DNA of 64,000 nucleotides, taken from the NCBI GenBank assembly GCA_963728985.1, contig CAVSME010000003.1, positions 1,364,001 to 1,428,000 on the forward strand, read 5' to 3'. Source of the stretch: DASXAI01 sp963728985. Lineage in GTDB: Bacteria; Actinomycetota; Acidimicrobiia; Acidimicrobiales; Ilumatobacteraceae. Positions 55,911 to 64,000 of the stretch are shown here, piece by piece. A program made the position numbers and the translations under genes. Numbering within the stretch: the first letter of the stretch is position 1; every line of letters begins with the position of its first letter. Below the pieces are notes generated by a model. That model was not told where the DNA came from. It made no database searches and saw only the letters and a program-made list of their open reading frames with translations.

Positions 55911-57323
55911 GGTGGCGGCCCGGTGATGGTCAGGCGGCTACATGGTCATCTTGGCATGGGGATGTGACGGTCAGCGCGGCGTGACGGTTGAGGGCGTCGC
56001 GCAGGGCGGGGAGGTGGAGGAAGCCGTTGACCCGGCGGAACTGCTTGGTGGCCTCGACCATGCCGGCGGCGCACCAACGCAACGCCATCTGACCGTCCCG
56101 CCAGCGCTTCACGTTGGAGCTGTGGTCGCGGCAGATCTCGATCATCGACTCCACTGCGTTCGTCGAGCGCAGCGTGCGGCCCAGGGTCGGGGGCACGCCG
56201 AGGCGGGTGATGGTGAGCGTCTCGGCGAGCCCTTCGCGCAGGCTCCCGGCGGCGCCCGGATGGGTCTTGGCCAGCTGGCGGGCGAGCTCCTCGAGCGTCG
56301 CTTCGGCGGTCAACCCGTCGGGGTCGTGGTACGCGGCCCGCATCTTCTTCGCCACGCTGGATGCCAACGCGTCGGGCAGCTTCGACTCGACGTTTCTGAT
56401 CTTGTGGAGCTGGCAGCGTTGGATCATCGCGTGGTCGAACACCGAGCGCACGCCGGCGACGAGCGCTTTGGCCCCGTCGAGCACGAACAACGTCGGCTGG
56501 GTCGTGTCCAGGCCCCGGTCGCGCAGATCGGCGAGCAGGTCGCGCACGACGGTGGCGTTCTCGGTGTCACCCTCCGCCAGCCCGAGGGGATGCTTGGTCC
56601 CGTCGATCCCGATCCCCAACACCACGACACAGACGTGTTCAGCGAAATGGACGCCGTCGATCATCAACGCCACCAGGTCGAGCTCGCTGAGATCAGCGTC
56701 GAGCATGGCGGCCAGCGCCGTCTCGGTGGCGGCCACGAACCGCCGGGAGATCGCCGACTTCGACGTCGACCGGGCGGTCCCCTCGACCTCGGCGCCGACC
56801 GGTTCCAGCCCGGCCGCGTAGCGGCGGGTGGACAGTTTGGCCATCATCCGCTCCAGCACCATCGACGACAGCACATCGATCGCCGAGAACAGCTCGTAGG
56901 CGGGCACTGCCACCTCCGCCGAGCGGTCCGCGGTGCGGACCCGAGGACGGCGCACCGGCACCCGACGGCCACCCAACACCACCGAACCGTCCTCGCTGCC
57001 ATGACGCACCGCCGTCCGGTTCGGGTCATGGACACCCTTCGGTCCCGCCAACGCGGTGACGCTCTCGTTGATGATCGCGTCCATGACCTGGAAGCCGGCA
57101 CCGACCGCCAGGGGCCAGCAGTCCCTCGCGCAGCGAGCCGGCCAGCTCGGCCATCGCCACGCTCACGACGTCGGGCAGCGCGACCTCCCCAGCGGTCGCC
57201 GCCGGCACGGCTTTCGTCTGATAGTCCTTGGTCATCGGTGGTGGTCCCCTTCTCGTCGGAGTGACTTGGCGGTCGCCCGACACCTACCACCAGGCAGGCA
57301 TCGAGCGGGGGGACCGCCACCTC
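55911..57323 (-). mobile_element. IS256-family insertion sequence within a GIN-domain gene
   Basis: About 1,413 bp. The ends carry inverted repeats GGTGGCGGCCC (55911 onward) and GGGGACCGCCACC (to 57321). AACTTC lies directly left of the element (55905-55910) and again right of it (57324-57329), which suggests part of the 8-9 bp target duplication typical of the family; the exact ends are uncertain by about 2 bp. The transposase gene runs leftward. Confidence 0.78.
55930..57235 (-). pseudogene. IS256-family (mutator-type) transposase, one frameshift
   Basis: From ATG 57235 the frame reads MTKDYQTKAVPAATAGEVA and AMAELAGSLREGLLA, then a shift near 57108 continues in the frame of AVGAGFQVMDAIINESV to the stop at 55930. 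The catalytic Asp/Asp/Glu region is recognisable: MIDGVHFAEHVCVVVLG, FVLDGAKALVAGVR, and NAVESMIEICRDHSSNVKRW. Without the frameshift it is a complete mutator-family transposase of about 430 residues. I know of no programmed frameshift in this family, so the copy is probably inactive or the base is wrong. Confidence 0.85.
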
Positions 57324-57977
57324 AACTTCCACGACTACCGGGACAACCTCCCCGGAGCGTGCCGGTGCCATCTAGCCGCACGACACCGCTGGTGGCGACC
57401 AAGTCGTGAAGATCGAGCGTGCCAGCGCCTGCGAGCACCGCTGTCACCCGTTGGACCGTTCCGGAGACCGCCAGTGTCCCGTCCCCCGGCAGCTCGGCGT
57501 CGAAGCCGGCGCCCATGACACCGTCGACCGTCACGGTGCCGGCCCCGCCGAGTGCCACGCCATCGAGCGACGGCACCGAGACCTCGACACGCATCGGCGC
57601 CTTCGTCGTGAAGCTGCCGGTGTCGTCGATGACGAGGCGGCCGTCTCGGACGACGGTCGTGACCCGTCCGACAAGATTGTCGTCGCCGGACACAACGACC
57701 GACAGCGGCGCCCCACGTGGATTACGACTGTGTTCGCACCGGCGAGTTCCACGCTGGTGAACGGCGCTACCTCCTTCCGGTGTTGGGTGACGGAAATCCC
57801 CGAACCGCTCGTCGACGAAGCCGGCGGCGTCTCCCGGTCGCCGAGGGTCGCACGCGCACCGATGACGATGGCAACCAGAACGCCAACCACGGCCAAGGCG
57901 CCCACGACACCCACCAGCCATGCCCTCCAGCCCGGCGCAGACCACGGGCGCACACGAGTCCTGTGGGGCAGCGCCAT
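57324..57977 (-). pseudogene. GIN-domain (DUF2807) protein, N-terminal part with frameshift
   Basis: The start is ATG 57977, preceded by GGGAGGT at six bases. It encodes a single membrane helix (WLVGVVGALAVVGVLVAIVI), then FTSVELAGANTVVIHV; a one-base insertion in a G-run near 57716 changes frame, after which GDDNLVGRVTTVV and repeated GAGT-type strands continue. The IS256 element interrupts it near 57323 and the gene resumes at 55910. GIN-domain proteins are secreted or membrane-anchored beta-helix adhesin-like proteins of unknown role. Confidence 0.8.
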
Positions 57978-58289
57978 GCGCACACCTCCCGATCCCGACT
58001 CCACGATGCTCCCGGGAGCTGTCCGCTGCCAGAGCCGAAGGTCCTGGCCGGGCACGCCGCACGATGCCTCCCGGTCGTCAGGGCTCGCCGCACCCCATAG
58101 CTCGCCGAGCCCTCGACAGCATCAGGGACGACCCGCACCTCTACCACCGTCAACATCTCGGCCCGCGTCATGTCTGGCGGCGACCGGGACGCGGTCAACC
58201 TCCTGGCGAACTCCGTCACTCCAGCTTCTCGGGCGGGCTCGTCATCGGGTGTGTCACTCCTTGGTGACGCCGCCGGTACCGGCCGTCGG

Positions 58290-58937
58290 GGTGGCTCTGG
58301 TCTCCCGAGGTTCACCGAAGTCCGGCCGAGTTGATAGGCCTCGTCGAGGTAGTGGCCAATCGTCTCGGGCGGTGCGCTGGTTGCGGCGTAGAAGTAGACG
58401 TGTTCAACGTCGTCGATGCCCGGGTAGCGGAAGCCCCCAGTCGTCGATGACCTTGGCGATCGCGTCGCGGATGCCGTCGTCGTAGGCGTCTCGTCGAAGA
58501 TCGTCGAGGTCATGATGAGCGCCCGCCGATGGTGCAGCCGGGGGATCCGCCCGTTGATGTCGCCGTGCCAGCCTTCCGAGGTCAGCCCGAACGCGAAGTC
58601 GAGGGTGAACACACGGTCGATCCAGCCCTTGAGGATCGACGGGAAGCTGCAGAAGTGCACGGGTGCGATGAACACCAACGCGTCGGCGGCCGCCACCTTC
58701 TGCTGTTGGGCGAGCACATCCTTGGGCATTCGGCTTCGGATCATGGCGCGATCTCCGAGCGCGATTTGCCGGGCTCGCCACGTCCCGCTCGCGGAACACC
58801 GGGTCGAACTTGATGGCGTACAGGTCCACGACGTCGCTGGTATGTCCGGCGTCGGTGAGACCGGCGGTGAACCGTTCGAGGACGCCGTGACAGAACGACT
58901 TGGGGTCGTGATGGGCATAGACGGTCAACACCTTCAC
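58290..58937 (-). pseudogene. Frameshifted NAD(P)H-dependent flavodoxin-like oxidoreductase
   Basis: From a GTG at 58937 the frame reads VKVLTVYAHHDPKSFCHGVL (KefF/NQO1-type flavodoxin fold start). It then passes through at least two frame changes: QKVAAADALVFIAPVHFCSFP and SILKGWIDRVFTLDFAFG in one frame, DAYDDGIRDAIAKVIDDWG in another, and YPGIDDVEHVYFYAATS back in the former. The end is not defined because the original stop is out of frame. Related enzymes reduce quinones or detoxify electrophiles. The GTG overlaps the stop of the small gene upstream. Confidence 0.78.
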
Positions 58938-59179
58938 GGGGTCGGCCCCTCGATTGCGTCGCCACCCTCACCACTGGCCGCCTCGGGAGTTTCCCTTCCA
59001 CCACCTCCACCTGGCCGGGCTTCGAGGAGTTCGATGATTCGTTCGGTGTTCTCGCGGATCGCCGTGACGTTGCGGAACATCCACTTCGGCGGCGCGTTGT
59101 CGGGCATCGCCTCGAACTTCTTCTCCCAATCGATCTTCCCGAAGTATGTTCGCTCGCTGTCGGGATCGGCCCGATCCAA
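58934..59179 (-). CDS. Small protein of unknown function upstream of the oxidoreductase
   Basis: About 81 residues if the TTG at 59179 is the start, which is uncertain. The central part SERTYFGKIDWEKKFEAMPD and PPKWMFRNVTAIRENTERII is strongly amphipathic and looks like real protein; the tail is Gly/Glu-rich. Its stop overlaps the oxidoreductase start (GTGA). The dispersed repeat B begins about 48 bp upstream of this start and may have replaced an earlier N-terminus. No family recognised. Confidence 0.5.
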   Translation of the reverse strand: MDRADPDSERTYFGKIDWEKKFEAMPDNAPPKWMFRNVTAIRENTERIIELLEARPGGGGGRETPEAASGEGGDAIEGPTP

Positions 59180-59226
59180 CTGGTGACAACTCGCGGCCGC
59201 AGAACCGGTCCGGTCCGGCGACTGGC

Positions 59227-59481
59227 AGCAACCGTGGTGGCAACGCACCTCGGACCACCGATCGCACGGCGTCGAGTCGGCCACAGCTTTTCTGGTCACG
59301 AGCCCTGTCCTCGCTGCTCAGAGACGCAGGGTTCGAATCGCTCTGACCGCAGTTGCCCTGCTAGATCGATACGCGGAACGGGAGGGATTCCGCTGAGGCG
59401 GCGCTGCTCGAACATCGTGCCTGTTGACGGTAGGTGCCGTCACAGGATCGGGCGTCGCTGGGAGCAACCGCGGTAGCAACG
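59227..59481. repeat. 256-bp-class dispersed repeat, copy B
   Basis: A 255-bp element with terminal repeats AGCAACCGTGGTGGCAAC (59227-59244) and AGCAACCGCGGTAGCAAC (59464-59481). TTCGAA is at 59332-59337, 105 bp from the left end (109 bp in copy A). The following CTGCTAGATCGATACGCGGA and GGAACGGGAGGGAT blocks match copy A in order. The remaining 250 bp up to the WS/DGAT gene show no recognised feature. Confidence 0.75.
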
Positions 59482-59738
59482 TACGGGATGTGCGACACGG
59501 CACCGTAGAGCTGATTGGGGCAGGTCGAGGATCGGCTACGAGGTCCCGCGCTGCGACGACATCGAGCTCATCGACCCGAGGTGACGCCGCCGCAGCGTCG
59601 TGGCAACTTCGTGATCGGGATCGAGGAGCTGGCGGTCCGCCTCACGCCTGCGACGCCGGGAGTCCCGCGGATGCTGCCTTGGATGGCGGGTAGGTTCGCC
59701 GCGAGAGCGGTGCTCGGGTTCGAGTTTGGGAGGAAGCC

Positions 59739-61220
59739 GTGCTGAGGCAACTGTCTGGCGTGGACGCAGGGTTCTTGTACATGGAGACAGGAAGCTCGTT
59801 CGGTCATGTGAGCAGCCTGTCGGTCTACGAGCGCCCCTACGAGGGATACGACCCGTACGAAGCGTTCCGCGCTCAGCTCGAGAGTCGCATGGCGACCCTC
59901 GAGCCGTTCCGGCGTCGTCTGGTCGAGGTTCCCTTCCAGCTCGACCACCCGTATTGGATCAATGACGCTGACTTCGACCTGGAGTTCCACCTCCGCCACA
60001 TCGCCATCCCACCGCCTGGTGACGACGAGCAGTTGGGCACCCAGGTGGCTCGGATCATCGGTCGGCCCATGGATCGTGCCCATCCGCTGTGGGAGGTGTA
60101 CGTCATGGAGGGGCTCCCGAACGGCGACTTCGCCATCCTCCAAAAGGTGCACCACGCCACCATCGACGGAGCGTCCGGGGCCGAGCTGCTGACCATCCTG
60201 CTCGACTCGACACCCGACGCCCCGCCAGTGGTCGAGGTCGACAACTGGCAGCCCGACCCCGTGCCGTCACCGTTCGAGCTGCTGTCCCGCTCGATGGTCA
60301 ACCTGGCCCGTCGACCAGACCGCGTCATGCGCATGCAGGCCCGAGCCCTCCGCCAAGTCGCCGAGACCACCCGTAACAAGGGCCTGCGCCGGGTACTTGA
60401 ACTTTCCCGGCAGGCAACGCCGCCCCGCACGACTCGACCTTCCGAGCCGGACCGGCCGCCCACCCTGCCGAGCGCGGCGGCGCCGGCGACGCCATTCAAC
60501 CGCACCATCACCGCCCATCGCCGTTTCGCCTTCGACTCGGTGCCGCTCGACGACGTGAAGGCTGTGAAGAACGCGTTGGGGGCAACGCTCAACGATGTCG
60601 TGATGGCGGTCTGCGCTGGTGCACTACGGACCTACCTCCAATCCCACGATGCGCTCCCCGACGCCCCGCTCGTGGCCATGGTCCCGGTCTCGATCCGCAC
60701 CGGTGACGAGGAGGACCGCTGGACCAACCGGGTGTCCGGCCTCCTCGCCCCCCTCCCGACCAACGTGGAGGACCCGGTCGAGCGGGTCCGGGTCGTCCAC
60801 GAGGCGATGCTCGGCGCCAAGGAGCGCTTCGAGCTCATCCCGGCGGACGTCCTAACGGACTTCGCCAGTTTCTCCCCTCCGGCCCTTGCGACACGAGCGG
60901 CCCGCATGGCGTCGCGTCTACGGATCGCCGACCGAATGAACCCGCCCGTGAACCTGGTGATTTCGAACGTCCCCGGCCCCCGCCATCCGCTCTACCTCGC
61001 CGGCGCCCGGCTCAAGCACTACTACCCGGTGTCGACCGTCACCGATGGGCAAGGGCTAAACATCACCGTGCAGAGCTACCTCGACACCCTCGACTTCGGC
61101 CTGGTATCGAGCCGAGAGCTCGTGCCGGACCTTTGGGACCTCGTCGAGCTGTGCGTGCAAGAAGTCGCCGTGCTGACCGAGGCCACACGATCATCTGTCG
61201 ACCCGAAGCCCGAACCCTAG
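59739..61220 (+). CDS. WS/DGAT-type wax ester synthase/diacylglycerol acyltransferase
   Basis: 493 residues from a GTG at 59739 with GGGAGG just before it. The active-site motif HHATIDG (residues 138-144, HHxxxDG) is present, along with the N-terminal LSGVDAGFLYMETGSSFGHVSSL, the PLWEVYVMEGL motif, NDVVMAVCAGALRTYL and the C-terminal NLVISNVPGPRHPLYLAGARL. It transfers acyl groups from acyl-CoA to alcohols or diacylglycerol, making storage lipid. Complete, and the only clearly intact chromosomal gene in the last 8 kb. Confidence 0.95.
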   Translation: MLRQLSGVDAGFLYMETGSSFGHVSSLSVYERPYEGYDPYEAFRAQLESRMATLEPFRRRLVEVPFQLDHPYWINDADFDLEFHLRHIAIPPPGDDEQLGTQVARIIGRPMDRAHPLWEVYVMEGLPNGDFAILQKVHHATIDGASGAELLTILLDSTPDAPPVVEVDNWQPDPVPSPFELLSRSMVNLARRPDRVMRMQARALRQVAETTRNKGLRRVLELSRQATPPRTTRPSEPDRPPTLPSAAAPATPFNRTITAHRRFAFDSVPLDDVKAVKNALGATLNDVVMAVCAGALRTYLQSHDALPDAPLVAMVPVSIRTGDEEDRWTNRVSGLLAPLPTNVEDPVERVRVVHEAMLGAKERFELIPADVLTDFASFSPPALATRAARMASRLRIADRMNPPVNLVISNVPGPRHPLYLAGARLKHYYPVSTVTDGQGLNITVQSYLDTLDFGLVSSRELVPDLWDLVELCVQEVAVLTEATRSSVDPKPEP

Positions 61221-61795
61221 GGAGCACGTCTCTCGGATCGCGGGCCGTGGTCGCCGCACCGTTCTTCGTCCCAGCGAGCTTGGGCTGCGTCCGGGCCCAG
61301 GTCGGCATCCTGATTAACAGCAGCGCGGATGCCGAGCCCGAGGCACGTTGCGAGGCGGCAGCCAAACCAGTCAGCTACACGCAGCCAGCAGCGCGTCTAG
61401 ACATAGCGGTCCGGGCGATGCGTGGGTCGAGCCAATGCCTCGGCACGCACGCCTCGATATCGGCGCCCGGTAGCGCGAACTGCGGATGGTGGGGCTCAGC
61501 TGCGCTCCGCCCTTACCGGACGCGTCATAATCGCAACGGACCGAGTCGCGTCCCATAAGCGACGATGCCTTCGGCACGGCGACTTGGGTCGGTGGCGGTC
61601 TCCGGGGGGCGCTTCGATGCTTACCGCGGGTCTACACGGGACCAGCGCCCGTCTCCGCGTGTCGGGTCGAACGTCTCATGGACGCAGTCGGGGGCCGCCG
61701 ATAGGGGCCGATTCGCCAGACGACGCCAGGCCCGGTGCCGCAGGTGGGAGGCTCGGGACGATGGCTGATGGGCACAACTCGTGATCGATGGTCAG
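61221..61795. other. Region without recognised gene
   Basis: About 575 bp between the acyltransferase and the toxin-antitoxin remnant. I found no convincing coding frame, RNA gene, terminator or repeat here. Confidence 0.45.
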
Positions 61796-62076
61796 ATGGT
61801 TGATCCGACGCGCCTGGGCGAGCTCTGCGAGCAGTACGGGTTGGCTGAGCTCGCCGTCTTCGGCTCGCAAGCCCCGAATAACAGAGACCGGACAATGACG
61901 TGGGCCATTTGTATGTCCTCGCCCCCGGCCACCGAATCAGCTTTGGCATGAACCAGGTCGAGGACGAACTTGCCTTGCTTGGCCGAAAGGTCGACCTCGT
62001 GTCGAAAGAGAGCGCTCCATCCGCTCTCTTGCGGAGCCAGGTCGTAGCGGAGGCGCGCACCCTCTGTGCAGCGTGA
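61796..62076 (+). pseudogene. MntA-like nucleotidyltransferase antitoxin, frameshifted
   Basis: From ATG 61796: MVDPTRLGELCEQYGLAELA and VFGSQAP, the GS motif of minimal nucleotidyltransferases (GSxAxG). After a shift near 61885 the next frame gives DNDVGHLYVLAPGHRISFGM and NQVEDELALLGRKVDLVSKE, with the D-x-D position, and a TGA at 62076. Normal members (about 100 residues) AMPylate their HepT toxin partner. Here the gene is interrupted by at least one indel. Confidence 0.72.
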
Positions 62077-62209
62077 TCAGCTGCTGCTCGCGGAGATCGT
62101 CGAAGCTGTGCAACGAACTATCGAGCTCATGTCAGGTCGATCTGTCGACGACATCGAGCCTGATCGTGATCGTCGAGACGCGCTCCTGAACGTTCACGGT
62201 GCTTGGTGA
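62066..62209 (+). pseudogene. HepT-like (DUF86) toxin, N-terminal fragment
   Basis: A GTG at 62066 overlapping the nucleotidyltransferase stop starts VQRDQLLLAEIVEAVQRTIE and continues LMSGRSVDDIEPDRDRRDAL, the first helices of a HepT/DUF86 RNase toxin. It ends at 62209 after 47 codons, whereas normal HepT has about 110-140 residues. The active RX4HXY region is absent. The pair shows that a MntA/HepT module once stood here; the IS21-type element begins about 70 bp further on. Confidence 0.68.
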
Positions 62210-62277
62210 GGCGACCGCCCGGCTCTCTGAGACGACGCAGGCCCAACATCCCGAGGTCCCACGGAGCGATTGTCGCC

Positions 62278-62355
62278 CGCCAGGAGCATGGGACCACCTT
62301 GAGGTGAGTTTCGCCAGGAGCATGGGACCACCTCGTCGCCAGTAGTGGGACCACC
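62278..62355. repeat. IS21-type left-end repeats
   Basis: Three tandem-like repeats: AGGAGCATGGGACCACCT at 62282-62299 and 62316-62333, and the variant AGTAGTGGGACCACC at 62341-62355, each preceded by CGCC. Multiple short repeats at the ends bind the transposase in IS21-family elements. They precede istA by about 70 bp. Confidence 0.7.
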
Positions 62356-62427
62356 CGGGGTCCACCAGCAGCGGTGCCGCTGCCGGTGCACTCGCCGCCA
62401 TCCGACCAGCGGTCAGGAAGGGCGGCG

Positions 62428-64000
62428 ATGGCGTTCCGGGAGGTTCGTGTGTTCGAGGTTCGAGAGGTGCTGCGGTTGTGGCTGCGGGGCGAGGGGTTCC
62501 GGTCGACGGAGCGGTTGGCGGGGGTGGACCGCAAGACGGTCCGCCGCTACGTGGCCGCGCCGATGGAGCTGGGTCTGGTCCGCGACGGCGGCGAGGAGCA
62601 GCTGAGCGACGAGTTCGTCGGCTGCGGTGGTGGAGGCGGTGCGCCCGCACCGTTCCGATGGTCACGGTGAGGCGTGGCGGCTTGCTGGTCGCCAACCACG
62701 AGCTCATCGTCGGGCTGGTTGAAGAAGGACGAGCTGACGGTGCGCAAGGTCGCACGAGCTGCTCGGCCGGCGAGGGGTCGTGGTGCCGGAGCGGACGCTG
62801 CACCGCTACGCGCTGGAGGTGTGCGACGTCGGCCGGGGCCGGCGAGGCACGACGGTGCGCGTCGCGATGGCGAGCCGGGCGACGAGTGCCAGATCGACTT
62901 CGGCAAGCTCGGGCTGGTGCCCGATCCGGCGATCGGCCGGTGCCGCGTGTGCCACGCGCTGATCTTCACGCCGGTGGTGAGCCGCTACAGCTTCGTGTGG
63001 CTGTCGTTCCGCCAGACGATCGATGACGTGATCGCCGGCTGCGAAGCGGCGTGGGCGTTCTTCGGCGGCGTGTTCGCCACGGTGATCCCCGACAACATGA
63101 AGGCGATCGTCGAGCAAGCGGACTCCGCTCGAGCCGCGGCTGAACCAGGCGTTCGTCGAGTACGCGCAGCCCGCGGGTTCGTCATCGACCCGGCCCGGGT
63201 GCGCTCGCCCCAGGACAAGCCGCGCGTCGAGCGGGCGGTGCCGTTCGTGCGCCAGATCTTCTTCGCCGGCGAGAACTTCGTTGATCTCGCCGACGCGCAG
63301 CGCCGGGCCGAGGTCTGGTGTCGGGGGCGGGCGGGGATGCGCATCCACGGCACGATCCAGGCCCGACCCGCCGAGGTGTTCCGGGTCGAGGAGCAACCCC
63401 GGCTCCGGCCGGCGCCGACCCGCTCTACGACGTGCCGATCTACACGACGGCCAAGGTGCACCGCGATCACCACATCGAGGTCGCCAAGGCGCTGTACTCG
63501 GTACCGGGCAACCTGATCGGCACCGCGCGTCGAGGTGCGGGCTGACCGCTCGCTGGTGCGGGTCTTCGCCCGTGGCCAGCTGGTGAAGATCCATCCCCGC
63601 CAGGCCCCCGGCGGGCGCAGTCACCGATCCTGACGACCTGCCCGCGGAGCGCACCGCCTACGCGCTGCGCGACCTGGAACACTGCGCCGCCTGGCCGCCG
63701 GCCACGGCCCCGCCGTCGGCGCGTTCGCCGGCGGCGCTGCTCGACACGCCGCTGCCGTGGACGCAAGATGCGCCAGGTCTACGCGCTGCTGGGCCTGGTG
63801 AAGAAGTGGGGAGCCGACCGCGTCGACACCGCCTGCGCCAGCGCACTGGACGCACGAGGCGGTCAACGTCGGGCTCATCGGCCGCATGCTCGAGCGCGGC
63901 ACCGAGAGCACGACGACGCAGCCGTCGTTGCCCGGCGTCGTGGTGGCGGGCCGCTTCGCCCGCGACCCCGACCACTTCACCACCAGCGCCAGGGACGGCC
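62428..64000 (+). pseudogene. istA: IstA-like IS21 transposase with many frameshifts
   Basis: From ATG 62428: FEVREVLRLWLRGEGFRSTE, RLAGVDRKTVRRYVAAP (HTH), then in changing frames KKDELTVRK, VPERTLHRYALEVCDVG, GDECQIDFGKLGL (catalytic Asp), YSFVWLSFRQTIDDVIAGCE, VFATVIPDNMKAIVEQ (Asp) and DKPRVERAVPFVRQIFF (Glu), then PAEVFRVEEQPRL and so on to the window end. All parts are recognisable and in order, but about eight one-base insertions or deletions break the frame. Amino-acid conservation between breaks is high, so sequence error or very recent decay is likely. Confidence 0.82.

Larger units (their letters stand above)
62278..64000 (+). mobile_element. IS21-family element, left part, cut by window end
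   Basis: Left-end repeats followed by an istA-type gene in the + direction. The right end and istB lie beyond the window. It adjoins the truncated HepT gene and may have caused its loss. Confidence 0.72.

Noticed and set aside
55930..57235. Programmed -1 frameshift as the explanation for the IS256-family transposase break
   Set aside because: This family is not known for programmed frameshifting and no slippery heptamer with a downstream structure was evident; other indels in the region make simple mutation or sequence error likelier.
62278..62355. The tandem 18-mers as a CRISPR array
   Set aside because: Only three imperfect units with unequal spacing, directly before istA; they fit IS21 end repeats.

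Overview
High-GC DNA read as an actinobacterial chromosome segment. The F420-linked families (a luciferase-like oxidoreductase, a PPOX-fold protein and deazaflavin-type nitroreductases), a WS/DGAT acyltransferase, two DUF3500 proteins, frequent GTG starts and a MocR regulator fit Actinomycetota, perhaps an Acidimicrobiia-type lineage. That placement is inference. I saw no rRNA, tRNA or CRISPR array.

Layout. (1) 1-37.7 kb is an ordinary, mostly intact chromosome with small operons. These include an amidase with an AtzG-like partner (1.3-3.0 kb), an ECF sigma/anti-sigma pair beside secreted proteins (5.4-8.8 kb), a TetR/glycoside hydrolase divergon with nested palindromes (8.8-11.0 kb), a SulP and FUSC-type transporter pair (14.7-17.6 kb), oxidoreductases (17.6-19.4 kb), a bona fide formylglycine-generating enzyme (21.6 kb), LuxR regulators and an MgtA-type ATPase (22.6-28.2 kb), and a PPOX/FAD-monooxygenase/DUF3500 operon divergent from a ThDP enzyme (29.8-34.4 kb).

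(2) 38.0-41.5 kb holds a P-type ATPase with a C-terminal hemerythrin domain, translationally coupled to an ABC-ATPase/FtsX fusion that lacks Walker B and has a damaged Walker A.

(3) 41.65-55.62 kb is an accessory island. Two ISAzo13-family copies in the same orientation flank a head-to-tail duplication of about 5,488 bp. Each unit carries a frameshifted M23-peptidase gene, a deazaflavin-type nitroreductase, a saccharopine-dehydrogenase-like protein and a divergent MocR regulator. The island sits in the wreck of a copper-type operon (CopA C-terminus plus DUF3703).

(4) 55.6-64.0 kb is decayed or poorly resolved. A GIN-domain gene is split by an IS256-family element, and there is a frameshifted NAD(P)H oxidoreductase, a broken MntA/HepT-type toxin-antitoxin pair and an IS21-family istA with many indels. 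An intact WS/DGAT gene lies within it.

A roughly 256-bp dispersed repeat occurs at 34.6 kb and 59.2 kb. It is bounded by 18-bp direct repeats centred on ACCGCGGT and has a conserved TTCGAA core. It matches no element I can name and is the least explained structure here, along with the duplicated nitroreductase/dehydrogenase/MocR cassette.
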